Part shown: positions 1 to 9,176 of the stretch, in pieces | How positions within the stretch are numbered: position 1 is the stretch's first letter | Layout of the letters: each line of letters starts with the position of its first letter | Source: Arthrobacter sp. M4 | GTDB taxonomy: Bacteria; Actinomycetota; Actinomycetes; Actinomycetales; Micrococcaceae | Length of the DNA stretch: 64,000 nucleotides | Direction: 5' to 3' | Assembly: GCF_020251205.1 (NCBI RefSeq) | Contig: NZ_JAIWYX010000002.1 | Span: 62,001 to 126,000, forward strand | Notes under the pieces: generated by a model | Seen by the model: only the letters and a program-made list of their open reading frames with translations | Databases searched by the model: none | What the model was told of the DNA's origin: nothing | Position numbers and translations under genes: made by a program

Positions 1-85
1 CCATCAGGCGGCCACGTTCGAAGTCGATCGGCTTGGTACGGTCGGCCGGGACGGCGATGGCCGCGGTGAGCATATCGGCGCTCAT
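1..85 (-). CDS. Partial unknown gene, 5' end only
   Basis: The gene runs off the left edge; 28 codons are visible, beginning MSADMLTAAIAV. The ATG (85-83) follows a good AAGGAGAA ribosome site. It lies 37 bases after the stop of the next gene in the same leftward run, so it is probably co-transcribed. Too little is present to name a family. Confidence 0.6.
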   Translation of the reverse strand, partial: MSADMLTAAIAVPADRTKPIDFERGRLM

Positions 86-121
86 GGGTTCTCCTTGGGT
101 CGGGATGTGGGTGGGGTCGGC

Positions 122-1063
122 TCAGGCGGCGGATTGCTGTGTCTTCGCGGCGGCGTGCTCGCGGTAGAGGCGCACGGCCAGGTCGATGCAGTAGCAGGTG
201 AACAGGAAGTGGATGTCCCAGTCGCGCAGGTCCCACTCCCAGGTGTCGGAGCCGACGGTGTCCTCGTGCTCAGCCAGCCATTTGTGGGCCTCCGACTCGC
301 TGTCGGCGTGCCAGCGGGCGTCTTCGATGATTTCCATGCGCCGCTCGGCAGGGGAATGTCGTGGGACCTCGATGTCGGCCAGCTCCATCCAGTTGTGTTC
401 CTCTGTGAGCCGGTCGAACTTCTCGTCGGGGATGCCGTCGGTGCTCCAGAGGGCAGCACGCGCGGCAGCGGCCGCGTTCCGGCGCTCGTGGTTCAGCACC
501 GTGCTGGCGGCCGCGAGGTGCTCCTCGGCGGTCCAGTGGGCCTCGAAGAGCGCCAACTGTGCGTCCCCGTCAAGGCCGCGCAGTTCGTGCAGGCGCGCCA
601 GCAGCGCCAACTGCTGATGGTGGACCTCCTGGGCCTCGGTGCCGAACCCCTCGCTTTCTTCGAGGTGCTCCCGCACCAGCTGGATGAAGAGATCCGGGTC
701 GTACTGCTTTACTTCGCGGGAGCGGCCGCCGCAGAGCTTCTCGGCCCAGTAGCGGAAGTCGATGCTTGGCGCACCGTCGGAGTAGTAGCCCTCGCTCTTG
801 CCGGCCGACGCGAAGAACCCGATCATGTCTGGTTCTCGGGTGAACATGTAGCCGTCGGCGATGTCGCCGCTGGTGGCCAGGTGGCCGGGCCAGGTGGTGA
901 CGTCCCAGGACCACATGCGGGTGCCTGGGGCCTGGATCCTTAAGTGGCGGTAGAGGTCCTCGTCGTGCAGAACGACGAGGACGTGCTCCCGGGTCTGGGC
1001 GAGAAAGTCGGCGTACGTGCGGGCGTACGGGTTCTCGGGCTTGACGGTGTCAGGTGCGGACAT
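122..1063 (-). CDS. Unknown protein, 313 aa
   Basis: I do not recognise the family. The ATG at 1063 follows GGAAGGGA; the frame is open further upstream but that part reads like non-coding sequence. The protein is acidic and helical, with Trp-rich blocks near residue 50 (MWSWD) and near residue 275 (WEWDLRDWD), and no signal peptide or clear membrane segment. It follows another unknown gene by 61 bases in a leftward run. Confidence 0.75.
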   Translation of the reverse strand: MSAPDTVKPENPYARTYADFLAQTREHVLVVLHDEDLYRHLRIQAPGTRMWSWDVTTWPGHLATSGDIADGYMFTREPDMIGFFASAGKSEGYYSDGAPSIDFRYWAEKLCGGRSREVKQYDPDLFIQLVREHLEESEGFGTEAQEVHHQQLALLARLHELRGLDGDAQLALFEAHWTAEEHLAAASTVLNHERRNAAAAARAALWSTDGIPDEKFDRLTEEHNWMELADIEVPRHSPAERRMEIIEDARWHADSESEAHKWLAEHEDTVGSDTWEWDLRDWDIHFLFTCYCIDLAVRLYREHAAAKTQQSAA

Positions 1064-1124
1064 GGCGGGTCCCTTCCGGGTCTGCTGGTCAGGGTTGTGG
1101 TCGGGCCGTCCGCCCGGGTGGAGC

Positions 1125-1745
1125 TCAGAGGATCGGCAGTGGCCGGCCGGAGGGCTTGTAGTGGCCGTCGGCCTCGTCGAGCACGGCCTCGGTGAGGAGC
1201 ACGGTGGCGGGCATGAGGAACGCACCCACGAGCGCGGCGAGGCGCTGCTCGTCGGCCAGCACCCGCTCGGGGATGCTGCCGCGGGAGCTGAAGAACATGT
1301 CGGCACGCTCGATGAGGCTGGCTCGGCGGGCCTCTCTGGAGGTGAAGTGCTCGGCGACGGTCTGTCCGGGGCCGTACTCGGTGATCACCGAATAGAGCGC
1401 GGCGGGAACCTCCGTCTTCTTGCGGGTCGTGCTCACGTAGACCTGGACGCCCCATCGGCGGCAGAGCTTGGCGATGGCGTTGACCACGCTGTCCGGGGCG
1501 CTCTCCCACTGCCCGGAGCTGGACTGGTACAGCTCGTGCACTTCGTTCGCGGCGGAGGCGTCGATTTCGCCCAGGACGACGTCCGAGGCGGTCAGCAGCT
1601 GCGCGCACATGCGCAGCCGGAATGCTGGCGAGGGGTAGTGGTCGTGGAAGACGATCCGGTCGTCGTGGCAGATGATCAGGTCGTAGGCGCTCTCGGGGCC
1701 CGGCACGAGCTCCTCTGAGCCGGCCTGGATTCCAGTGGCGGTCAT
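1125..1745 (-). CDS. Unknown protein, 206 aa
   Basis: The start at 1745 (MTATGIQAGSEE) is chosen because TCGAAGGAGC precedes it; the longer open frame upstream crosses the terminator hairpin at 1802-1846. It is soluble-looking and mixed in composition, with hydrophobic stretches near the C-terminus too short to call membrane segments. It is the first gene after the helicase terminator, so it either has its own promoter in the 112-base gap or depends on read-through. Confidence 0.7.
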   Translation of the reverse strand: MTATGIQAGSEELVPGPESAYDLIICHDDRIVFHDHYPSPAFRLRMCAQLLTASDVVLGEIDASAANEVHELYQSSSGQWESAPDSVVNAIAKLCRRWGVQVYVSTTRKKTEVPAALYSVITEYGPGQTVAEHFTSREARRASLIERADMFFSSRGSIPERVLADEQRLAALVGAFLMPATVLLTEAVLDEADGHYKPSGRPLPIL

Positions 1746-1801
1746 GGCGTGCTCCTTCGAAGCTGCATTGGCTGTGTGTGTGTGTGGGATGGGAAGCAGG
1801 A

Positions 1802-1846
1802 GGCGCGGGCGCTCCGGACCTCTCGTGGAGGTGGAGCGCCCGCGCC
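1802..1846 (-). terminator. Terminator after the UvrD-like gene
   Basis: Perfect 14-bp arms GGCGCGGGCGCTCC (1802-1815) and its complement (1833-1846) enclose a smaller hairpin. It lies 12 bases past the stop of the leftward helicase gene. Confidence 0.75.
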
Positions 1847-1857
1847 GGTGCCGTCGG

Positions 1858-4647
1858 TCAGACGGCTTCTGCGACCTGCTGCTGGTCGCCGGCGGTACCG
1901 GCGTCCTCGTCGTCGACCAGAAGGGTCGGGTCGATGCCCGCAGCGCGCTGCGCGTTCTTCTCGTCACGCTCGGTGAGGGCGTTGACGATCTGCTCGTAGC
2001 TGCTCTGGATTGGCGGGTTCTTCGCCGTGCCGTAGGAGAGCACGTACTGGCTCTTCATGGCGCGCGTGAACGCGACGTAGAACATCCGCTTGGTGTCCTG
2101 GGTCATCTTCGCGTCCTCCTTGTAGAGGACGACGACGTTGTCGAACTCGAGGCCCTTGGCACCGTGGATCGTCGAGACGACGAGATCGGCCTTGGACTCG
2201 AGGTTCTTCCGCTTGCGCTCCTGGTTCTTCTGCTTGTTCACGTTCAGCTTCTGCTGGTTGCGCGTGATCTCGAAGGACAGGAGGTTGTCGCGGAGCCGGT
2301 CGAAGAACACGTTCGCAGGCAGGCTGCCCTGGTTGCACAGGGCCACCCAGCCGTTGATCGCGGCGCTGTTCTCGACCCACCACTCGGAGATGGTGCGCAG
2401 GATTGCCTTCTCGACGTTGACGTTTCCGGCATTCTTCGTCAGCTTGCCCATGTTGTCCTTGATTCCCTGGGAGACCACGAACGAGGCGTTGGCCGGCTGC
2501 ACCTGCAGGACGTCGTTCCAGAAGAACTTGATGTACTTCGAGAAGATGTCCGTGGCGTAGACGCGGTCGCTGACAAGCGAGGCCACGTGCTTGTTCGGGT
2601 AGGCCTTCTCGAGCACTTCCTGGATCAGCGCCACCTCACGGCGGGCGTAGGCCAGGAAGGCCACCTGCTCGCCGCGGTCCAGGCAGGCCTGAACGTACTC
2701 CGGGATCACCGTGTTGCGCACGAGCGGCTGCAGGTCGTTGGCGATGAAGCCGGTCAGGCGGGCCACCTCGTGGTAGTTGAGGGTGACCTTCTCCTGGAAG
2801 GAGTCGGCCGTGGGCACCGCCAGCGAGTTGGCCTGCAGCTGGATGTTGGCAAACTGGTTGGTCTCCAGACCGCCAAGCACGACGTTCGCGAAGTCGAGAA
2901 TCTCCTGGTTGCTCCGGTAATTCGTCGTGAGCCGGAAGGTTGCGAAGACCCCCGAGCCCTCCAGCGTGTTGAGCGCCCTCGGGTTGGCCGAGCGGAACTC
3001 GTACAGCGTCTGGCTGGCGTCGCCGACGATGAACAGCGACTGGGCGTGCTTGGTGATGTACTTCAGCACGTAGATGAACTCGAAGACCGAGTTGTCCTGG
3101 ACCTCGTCGATGATCAGGTACTTGCTCTGCACGTGGGCAGGCTCGGACATGTCATCGATCTTCTGGTAGCAGATGATGATCTGCAGCTCCAGCGAGGTCT
3201 GCTCGATGCGGTCGAGCAGCGCGATCACCTCGTCGAAGTGGTTCTCGACGAAGGTGTTCAGGGCCGTGAACGCGCCGGTCTTGTTCTGGTCGACCTCCAG
3301 CAGGCGGTGTCGGAACGTCGCCGCGAACTGGCTGTTCGGGTAGAAGATGTCGATCGAGTTGATGATCGTGTCGATGGCCGAGACCTTGTGGGTCGGGTGG
3401 TTCATCGAATAGATGTCGATGATCATCTTGGCGATCGTCATCGAGCCGACGTTCGGGTTCTTCTCCGTGATGTTGTCGGCCGCGGCGTTGGTGAACGACA
3501 GGACGGTGATGTCGCTGGCGGGCACCCCGCAGGTCTCGAGGTACTTGATGCGCTCGAGGATCACGGTCGACTTGCCTGTGCCCGCGCCGGCCTGCGTCAT
3601 CACGAGCGGCTCGTGCGTGCTGAGCGCGTCGAGCTGCTGCTTGGACAGGTGCGGCGGGAAGACCGGGGCCGTGGCCGGCTGGGGCGGCGTGATGAGCTGG
3701 CCCTTCATGCGCTCCAGGTGGTCGAGGGTGTGGTTCATCAGCAGGCTGAGGTTCTGCTTGGACAGCTTCGCCGCGATCGGAGCGGAGAACGTGGTGTCCA
3801 GCTGCTGGTGGATCCGGCGGTAGGCCTCCAGCGGGACGTTGTAGTTCTCCAGGTAGCGCAGCTGCACCGCGAGCATGTTCAGCTGCTCCTCGGTGGGGCT
3901 GGCCGGCATGTCCTGCACGTACTGGCAGACGGTGTCCGAGATGGCCTCGGAGTCCCAGATCTGGGCCAGGCGCGTGATGCGCTCGTAGATCGGGTACTCG
4001 TCCATCCAGTCGGCGAGCTTGTCGAGGTTGGTGGCACTCAACCCTGCGGCCGAGAGCACATCCTCGATGACGTCGCGGGCATTCTCTGCGGGGCTGGTGT
4101 CCCACTGCAGGAACACCGCCGCGTCGTGGTTGCCGTAGCCGATGGAGCGGGACACCGATACGGCGCGCTCGGGCTCGGCCACGCCCTGCTTGAGGAAGTA
4201 GAGCTCCAGGCGGTACTGGATCACCAGGTCACGGCGGATCTTGTCGCCGGACTTGTCCTCGTACACGGTCAGGGCCTGGGGGGTCATGTCGAAGTGCACG
4301 TCCCAGGAGTTGGACGGCGTGGCGATGTCGAGCTCGAAGCGGTCATCGACATGCGGTACCGGCAGCGTGAACGACCCGCCCGAGAGCAGGGAGCGGCGCG
4401 TGATCGGGGCCAGCGGCACCAGCGCGGTGGTGATGTCGTGGTGGGTCGAGCTCTGCTTGACCTCGATGTCGCGGTCAACCGCGTAGGCGGTGTTGGTCGC
4501 AGTGTTGATCGGCCGCAGGCTCTCATTGAGCAGGCCGGTCTTCTTGCCGGACCCGGTCAGGCGCGAGGAGAAGAACTTCGGGTCGACGGTCTTCTGGGCA
4601 GCGACGGCGGCTGCGGAAAGGTCGATGTCGTCAAGCAGAATAGGCAT
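1858..4647 (-). CDS. UvrD/Rep-like superfamily 1 DNA helicase, 929 aa
   Basis: ATP-dependent 3'-5' DNA helicase of the UvrD/Rep/PcrA type. Motifs in order: Walker A QAGAGTGKST (about residue 352), FTNAAADNI (Ia), Walker B IIDEVQD (about 513), GDASQTLYEFR (III), TTNYRSN (IV), STIHGAKGLEFD (V) and MFYVAFTRA (VI, about 859). The first 340 residues precede the helicase core and match nothing I know; typical UvrD proteins begin almost at the Walker motif, so this is an added domain. The start at 4647 (MPILLDDID) avoids a low-complexity upstream extension, though its ribosome site (GAAAGAC) is weak. The gene stands alone between two terminators and has a paired TCGAATGGTC-type operator upstream. 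A role in replication or repair of the element is inferred. Confidence 0.9.
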   Translation of the reverse strand: MPILLDDIDLSAAAVAAQKTVDPKFFSSRLTGSGKKTGLLNESLRPINTATNTAYAVDRDIEVKQSSTHHDITTALVPLAPITRRSLLSGGSFTLPVPHVDDRFELDIATPSNSWDVHFDMTPQALTVYEDKSGDKIRRDLVIQYRLELYFLKQGVAEPERAVSVSRSIGYGNHDAAVFLQWDTSPAENARDVIEDVLSAAGLSATNLDKLADWMDEYPIYERITRLAQIWDSEAISDTVCQYVQDMPASPTEEQLNMLAVQLRYLENYNVPLEAYRRIHQQLDTTFSAPIAAKLSKQNLSLLMNHTLDHLERMKGQLITPPQPATAPVFPPHLSKQQLDALSTHEPLVMTQAGAGTGKSTVILERIKYLETCGVPASDITVLSFTNAAADNITEKNPNVGSMTIAKMIIDIYSMNHPTHKVSAIDTIINSIDIFYPNSQFAATFRHRLLEVDQNKTGAFTALNTFVENHFDEVIALLDRIEQTSLELQIIICYQKIDDMSEPAHVQSKYLIIDEVQDNSVFEFIYVLKYITKHAQSLFIVGDASQTLYEFRSANPRALNTLEGSGVFATFRLTTNYRSNQEILDFANVVLGGLETNQFANIQLQANSLAVPTADSFQEKVTLNYHEVARLTGFIANDLQPLVRNTVIPEYVQACLDRGEQVAFLAYARREVALIQEVLEKAYPNKHVASLVSDRVYATDIFSKYIKFFWNDVLQVQPANASFVVSQGIKDNMGKLTKNAGNVNVEKAILRTISEWWVENSAAINGWVALCNQGSLPANVFFDRLRDNLLSFEITRNQQKLNVNKQKNQERKRKNLESKADLVVSTIHGAKGLEFDNVVVLYKEDAKMTQDTKRMFYVAFTRAMKSQYVLSYGTAKNPPIQSSYEQIVNALTERDEKNAQRAAGIDPTLLVDDEDAGTAGDQQQVAEAV

Positions 4648-4713
4648 GGTGTCGTCTTTCTTCGAACGAATCAGTAGGCGGGTCGAGAGGGTTTGTCGAA
4701 TGGAAGCCGCATA

Positions 4714-4740
4714 GACCATTCTCACAGGAGACGAATGGTC
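4714..4740. promoter_or_regulatory. Inverted repeat GACCATTC-N11-GAATGGTC upstream of the helicase gene
   Basis: Perfect 8-bp arms at 4714-4721 and 4733-4740, 67 bases before the helicase start. Related words TCGAATGG (4696-4703) and TCGAATGC (4743-4750) flank it. It belongs to a motif family found in at least six intergenic regions of the window, so it is probably an operator. Confidence 0.6.
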
Positions 4741-4789
4741 AGTCGAATGCTCGTAGACGAGCGCTTGGGTCACGGGCGCGGGCATGAGA

Positions 4790-4825
4790 GCGGGAGGGCT
4801 CGCCTCTGGCGACGAGCCCTCCCGC
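4790..4825 (-). terminator. Terminator upstream of the helicase promoter
   Basis: GCGGGAGGGCTCG (4790-4802) pairs perfectly with 4813-4825 around a 10-base loop. It separates the small gene at 4976 from the helicase. The 329-base gap between these genes (4648-4975) holds this hairpin and the operator repeats and nothing else that I can see. Confidence 0.7.
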
Positions 4826-4975
4826 GCTCCTCTCAACCCACCCGTCAGGGGCCGTGAGGCCCCTGAATCCGGGCGCGGCGGCGTCAGCCCCGCGGACCCG
4901 GACACCGCGCGCTACCCATGCGCGCGGCGGTCAATCGCAGGCTCACCTCTTGGGTAGGCCCGGCGGGAAGCACCC

Positions 4976-5185
4976 TCAGTCGGCGTTCCAGGGATTGGCC
5001 TTGGTGACGGACCCGGAGGGGTCCACCTCGACAAGGCCGAGCATGAGTGCGAGATCACGGCAGTCGGCCGCGTCCGCCGAGTGGGCGGAGACCAGCAGCA
5101 GTGCGTCGTCGCAGATCTGCTCGCTCCTGTCTTCGGGCTGTGCCGAACGGACTGTGCCGACGGCGGTGGTGGTCGTGGTGGTCAT
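4976..5185 (-). CDS. Small unknown acidic protein, 69 aa
   Basis: The ATG at 5185 (MTTTTTTAVG) is preceded by AGAAGGA. The sequence has two Cys residues, an Asp-rich middle and no membrane segment; I recognise no family. Hairpins bound it on both sides (5233-5271 and 4790-4825), so it may be its own transcription unit. Small size makes this less sure than its neighbours. Confidence 0.55.
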   Translation of the reverse strand: MTTTTTTAVGTVRSAQPEDRSEQICDDALLLVSAHSADAADCRDLALMLGLVEVDPSGSVTKANPWNAD

Positions 5186-5232
5186 GGCAGTGACGTCCTT
5201 CTTCCTGTGTTCGAACGCGGTGCGCGCACGCA

Positions 5233-5271
5233 CGAGCGCCCCCACCCCGGGTATCCGGGAAGGGGCGCTCG
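5233..5271 (-). terminator. Terminator after the ClpA/B-like gene
   Basis: CGAGCGCCCC (5233-5242) pairs with GGGGCGCTCG (5262-5271), with an inner CCCGG-GTAT-CCGGG hairpin. It begins 20 bases past the stop of the leftward AAA gene. Confidence 0.7.
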
Positions 5272-5290
5272 AACGCAGTGTGGTGCCGGA

Positions 5291-7234
5291 TCAATCGACG
5301 GCCAGCGCCTCCGGCTCGTCGGAGACGGCGGCTGCGGGTGGGATGAACGCAGTCGACGCAGCCGACGCAGCCTGGGCGGCGAGCAGCCGATCCTCGATCC
5401 ACACGCGCACGGCCTTGCCGGCCGGACGCGCACCCTGGGAGTCGACGTAGGTTTCCTCGGCGACGGCACGCAGCTCGTCGTAGGGGATCGACGCGGGCAG
5501 CGTCTGGCCCAGGCGGGGCCTGGCGTCCAGGATCCGTTCGCGCTGGCGGCTGTACTCCGCCGCGAGGATTTCCCGGTAGGCCTGCTCGTCGACCGGGTTG
5601 AAACCCACGACGAGTGAGAACCGCCCGAGCAGCTCTGCGTCGAAGAACTGAGCCAGCTCCTTGGTCAGGGACCGGTGGGAGACCGCCGGCGGGGCCGAGC
5701 CGAAGCCGACCGGCTTGCGGTTCAGGGCTTCCCGCGCGGCGTTGGTCGTGCAGATCACCAGCGCCTTGGAGAAGTCCAGCACCTTGCCGTGGGCGTTGCG
5801 GATGTAGCCCTCGTCGAAGGCCGAGAGGAACAGCCGCTGCACGGCTTTGTCCGCCTTCTCGAACTCGTCGAGCAGGATCACCCGGTGAGGGTTGGACTCG
5901 AGCGTGTCGAACGGCAGCTCGCGGTTGGAATCCGAGCCCACGTAGCCGGGAGGTGCCCCGACGATCTTCGCGGTGTCCGAGGGAGTGTGGAACTCCGTCA
6001 TGTTCAGAATGATCGGCTCGGTGCCGGTCATCTGCTCCGCAATGATCTTCGCGGTCTCGGTCTTGCCCACGCCCGAGGCTCCGGCGAGCATCCAGGTTGT
6101 CGGGGTCGACGTCGGGAACAGGTCCAGCTCCTCGCGGGCCAGGCGGTCCACGAGCTTCTCGAGCACGTCGTCCTGTCCGCGCAGGCGGTCCAGCAGGGTC
6201 GCCCGGAGGGTTGCGACGTCGAACTCCGGGCGCTGGGCGTTTCCGGTCATCAGACGCTTGGCCACGTCCAGGACGCGCTTCGTAGTCAGCGGCACCTGCG
6301 GGATCGACCGCAAGGTGTTCACGAGTGCCGTGTCTCCGGCTGCCTCGGCCTGGACGATGAGCTTCTTCTGCTCCAGCACACGGTCGGCCATCGCCCGGTC
6401 CAGCAGCGTGATGGCGCTGTCGGGGCGGTGCTGCCCGGCACGGGAGTTCTCCTCCGCGATCCGGACCGTCTCCGCCAGGACGTCGTCGGAGACCGCGATC
6501 TGGTGGCGGTAGTGCGCCACCAGGCCCGGACGGACACTGCCGAGCACCGTGAGGGTTTGCTCGACGGTCAGTTCGTCGACGATGAGCGGGGTGAAGCGCC
6601 GCGCGAAGGCAGGGTCGTCGTCGAAGGCCCGGGACTCCGTGGAGGTGGTGGCACCGATGACGCGCATGTCGCCGCGGGCCAGGGCAGGCTTGAGCACCTG
6701 CGAGACCTTTCGCAGCACCGAGTCGGTGTGGGAGGTGGATCCACCGGTGATCTGGTGGATCTCGTCCATGAACAGGATGACCTTGTTCTTGGGGTCTGAG
6801 GCGAAGTCGATGACGGCCTGGACCTTCTCCTCCAGCTGCCCGACGATGCCGGAGCCGGCGACGAGGTTGGTGATGGGCAGCTCGTAGACGGTGAAGCCCT
6901 TGAGCTGGTCCGGGATGAGGGTGTCGCCCAGGGCGATCCGGCGGGCGATGTCCTCGACGATCCGGGTCTTACCAACGCCGGCGGAGCCCTTCAGGAGCAC
7001 GTTCGGCTTGTTCCGGCTGATCAGGACGGAGAGGACCTGCTCGATGAGCGCGTCGCGGAACATCGTCGGGTCAGCGTTCTTGAACTTCTCGTTGTAGTCG
7101 ACGAGGAGCTCCTTGACGGCGTCGTCGGACTGGCCGCCCTGGCTGGGGATGCCGCCCATGGGCGGGAAGCTCGGAGGCGTGCCGCCGCTGTTCGTGTCGT
7201 CGTCGGAGCCCGACGTGAAGTTGTTGAGGCCCAT
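5291..7234 (-). CDS. ClpA/ClpB-like protein with two AAA+ domains, 647 aa
   Basis: Two AAA+ modules of the Clp/Hsp100 type: domain 1 with Walker A GSAGVGKT (about residue 83) and Walker B ILFMDEIH (about 155); domain 2 with GASGVGKTE (about 388), the pore-loop-like GAPPGYVG, Walker B VILLDEFEKA and sensor CTTNAA. ClpA and ClpB use such domains to unfold proteins. The usual N-terminal Clp repeat domain is absent; residues 1-40 are a Gly/Pro/Ser-rich tail, and the protein is about 100 residues shorter than ClpA. No ClpP is visible nearby. GAAGGAGG precedes the ATG. It follows the VWA and MoxR genes in the same direction, and I infer it works with them. Confidence 0.9.
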   Translation of the reverse strand: MGLNNFTSGSDDDTNSGGTPPSFPPMGGIPSQGGQSDDAVKELLVDYNEKFKNADPTMFRDALIEQVLSVLISRNKPNVLLKGSAGVGKTRIVEDIARRIALGDTLIPDQLKGFTVYELPITNLVAGSGIVGQLEEKVQAVIDFASDPKNKVILFMDEIHQITGGSTSHTDSVLRKVSQVLKPALARGDMRVIGATTSTESRAFDDDPAFARRFTPLIVDELTVEQTLTVLGSVRPGLVAHYRHQIAVSDDVLAETVRIAEENSRAGQHRPDSAITLLDRAMADRVLEQKKLIVQAEAAGDTALVNTLRSIPQVPLTTKRVLDVAKRLMTGNAQRPEFDVATLRATLLDRLRGQDDVLEKLVDRLAREELDLFPTSTPTTWMLAGASGVGKTETAKIIAEQMTGTEPIILNMTEFHTPSDTAKIVGAPPGYVGSDSNRELPFDTLESNPHRVILLDEFEKADKAVQRLFLSAFDEGYIRNAHGKVLDFSKALVICTTNAAREALNRKPVGFGSAPPAVSHRSLTKELAQFFDAELLGRFSLVVGFNPVDEQAYREILAAEYSRQRERILDARPRLGQTLPASIPYDELRAVAEETYVDSQGARPAGKAVRVWIEDRLLAAQAASAASTAFIPPAAAVSDEPEALAVD

Positions 7235-7327
7235 CGCGGGTCCCTCCTTCGGTGGGGTTCGCCGGGCGGCGCGCTGGGTGGGCGCGCCGGGATGCCTGGC
7301 AGGGTTACGGGTAGGTCTGAGGGAGGA

Positions 7328-7362
7328 GGAGACGCCGGCCGGCTCGGCCGGTCGGCGTCTCC
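7328..7362 (-). terminator. Terminator after the VWA gene
   Basis: GGAGACGCCG (7328-7337) pairs with CGGCGTCTCC (7353-7362) around an inner GGCCGG-type hairpin, 20 bases past the VWA stop. Confidence 0.7.
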
Positions 7363-7381
7363 CCTGTGGCCGGGAGCGGGA

Positions 7382-9073
7382 TCAGAGGACCATGCCCAGC
7401 AGCTTCTGCCGGATGCTCGGGTCGATGTGCTGCATGCCGTTCGCGTACGCCTCGGCGGAACGGACCATGTACTTCCAGTCCATGGCCGAGCACGGGGCGT
7501 AGTAGAGGTTCGGCGGGTGCTCCTCGCGTGTCGAGGGCGGAGACCACTCGAAGTCGGTGATCATCAGCGACAGCCGGCGCTTGCGCACCGGGGAGGCGTT
7601 GATGTAGTCCCACACCTGCTTGAACTCGGTGCCGCCGGTGACCTTGGGCACCTTCCGGAACTCCTGCCAGATCTGCCGCGTCGACTTGTTCTCGACCTTC
7701 AGCAGCGTCTCCTGGGAGAGCATGTGGCTGAAGGAGTTGAAGTACAGGTTGACGTTGAGCTTCTTGGCGATCCGGATGAGCATCAGCACGGCCTCCTGGT
7801 AGTTCTCCTCGGAGATCGACCCGGAGGTGTCGATGAAGACGTGCAGGTCGGGCATGTACTGCAGCGAGGTGATCCGGCCCGGCTTGTTGAAGTCGTCCGG
7901 GTTGCGGCGGTTGGCCTTGAGGAAGGTCGTCTTCGTCGTCCGGTAGACGTTCTGGGACTTGTTGACCTTGCCCATGCGCTTGAGCACCCGGGTGATGTCC
8001 TTGAACAGGTCCAGCTTCGTGGGCGGGGCCTTGCGGAACTTCACCTGGGCCGAGCGCGAGCCCGGCTGTCCCGGCTGCTGCCGTGCGCCCATGGCAGCGG
8101 CCCTGGCAGCTGCCCGCGGGAGCGAGGTCAGCTTGGACAGCGCGGCGTTGGAGACGACTTTCACGGGCGAGGCGAGGGACTGGTTGATGAGGTTCCACTC
8201 CCCCGTTACCTTCGCGGCGGTGGCGCGGGCGTGGGCCTCGACGTTGACCAGGACCAGCGACCGCGGGCAGAACAGCTCCCCGACGGTAAACGGCATGATG
8301 CCGGTGTCGAGGGCGGCCGCGCCTGTTGAGGCGGCCTTGCGCTGCTGGTCGACGTAGGTCATCAGCATGCGGATGACCAGCCGGGCGAAAGAGAACTCGT
8401 CGTTGCCGTCGGAGTCGTCCTTGCGCAGCAGCAGCGATTCGGTCAGCCCCTTGAGCGAGAGGTTCGCGAAGTCGTTCAGCAGCCGGAGGGTGTCCGCCGG
8501 CATCGCGTTCGCGCCGGCCATCGTCCGCACCTGCTGGTTCAGCCAGATCTTGAAGCCGTCGAACGCGGCAGAGGATTGGAACCAGAACCCGAGGGTATTC
8601 GGGTGGTAGGTGTAGGCGACGGAGGCGAAGAAGGCGCTCTCGTCGGCGGAGCCTGCGAGCAGGCCCTTGGCCGCGGGGATGACATCGTTCTGGGCTGAGT
8701 AAAGGACCCGGGCTGACGGCGCGGGCCACTTGTTCTGCTGCCCGGCCTGGACAGCGAACAGTTCGCCCACCGGCAGGGGCGTGCCCTGGTCATAGCTGAC
8801 CATGGTCTGCCCGAGCAGCGCCTTGGCGTTCTTCTCGGCGGCCGGGTCCATCGTCTCGCCGAGGCAGCGCATGACGATGTCCAGGACGTCGCCGGTGATG
8901 TCGTGGCCCGAGCCGTCGACGATGCTCGCCGGAGCGCTGGGGTTCAGCGGCTCCAGCAGCGGGTCGACCAGGACCTTCTGGATGGCCGGCATGGGGTCGT
9001 AGTCGCCCGTGCACGAGATCGTGTGCAGGGCGTCGAGCACCGCCGGCTTCTGGTTCGTGACGGTGATCGTCAT
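7382..9073 (-). CDS. VWA-domain (MIDAS) protein, 563 aa
   Basis: The C-terminal third is a von Willebrand factor A domain with a complete metal-binding site: DTSGS (about residue 414), the Thr of GGTEF and the Asp of ITDFEW. Residues 1-390 are of unknown fold. A VWA protein next to a MoxR ATPase is a recurring bacterial pair in which the ATPase remodels or loads a target with help of the VWA partner. The ATG at 9073 (MTITVTNQK) is followed by coding-like sequence at once. It sits between the MoxR gene upstream and the ClpA/B-like gene downstream, each closed by its own hairpin, so the three may be transcribed separately or by read-through. Confidence 0.88.
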   Translation of the reverse strand: MTITVTNQKPAVLDALHTISCTGDYDPMPAIQKVLVDPLLEPLNPSAPASIVDGSGHDITGDVLDIVMRCLGETMDPAAEKNAKALLGQTMVSYDQGTPLPVGELFAVQAGQQNKWPAPSARVLYSAQNDVIPAAKGLLAGSADESAFFASVAYTYHPNTLGFWFQSSAAFDGFKIWLNQQVRTMAGANAMPADTLRLLNDFANLSLKGLTESLLLRKDDSDGNDEFSFARLVIRMLMTYVDQQRKAASTGAAALDTGIMPFTVGELFCPRSLVLVNVEAHARATAAKVTGEWNLINQSLASPVKVVSNAALSKLTSLPRAAARAAAMGARQQPGQPGSRSAQVKFRKAPPTKLDLFKDITRVLKRMGKVNKSQNVYRTTKTTFLKANRRNPDDFNKPGRITSLQYMPDLHVFIDTSGSISEENYQEAVLMLIRIAKKLNVNLYFNSFSHMLSQETLLKVENKSTRQIWQEFRKVPKVTGGTEFKQVWDYINASPVRKRRLSLMITDFEWSPPSTREEHPPNLYYAPCSAMDWKYMVRSAEAYANGMQHIDPSIRQKLLGMVL

Positions 9074-9119
9074 CGTGGTCTCCTAATGCGGTCTGAGGCG
9101 ACGGGTGTCGTGGGATGGC

Positions 9120-9155
9120 GGGGGACGCTCCGGAACGGAGCCGGTGGCGTCCCCC
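9120..9155 (-). terminator. Terminator after the MoxR gene
   Basis: GGGGGACGC (9120-9128) pairs with GCGTCCCCC (9147-9155), with TCCG-GAA-CGGA inside, 21 bases past the stop. Confidence 0.7.
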
Positions 9156-9176
9156 CCCGCCCGGTGCCGGGTCGGC

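Noticed and set aside
1735..4677. Long rightward open frame of 980 codons
   Set aside because: It is antisense to the helicase gene, rich in Val/Leu/Arg/Asp repeats typical of GC-rich shadows, and has no motif or ribosome site.
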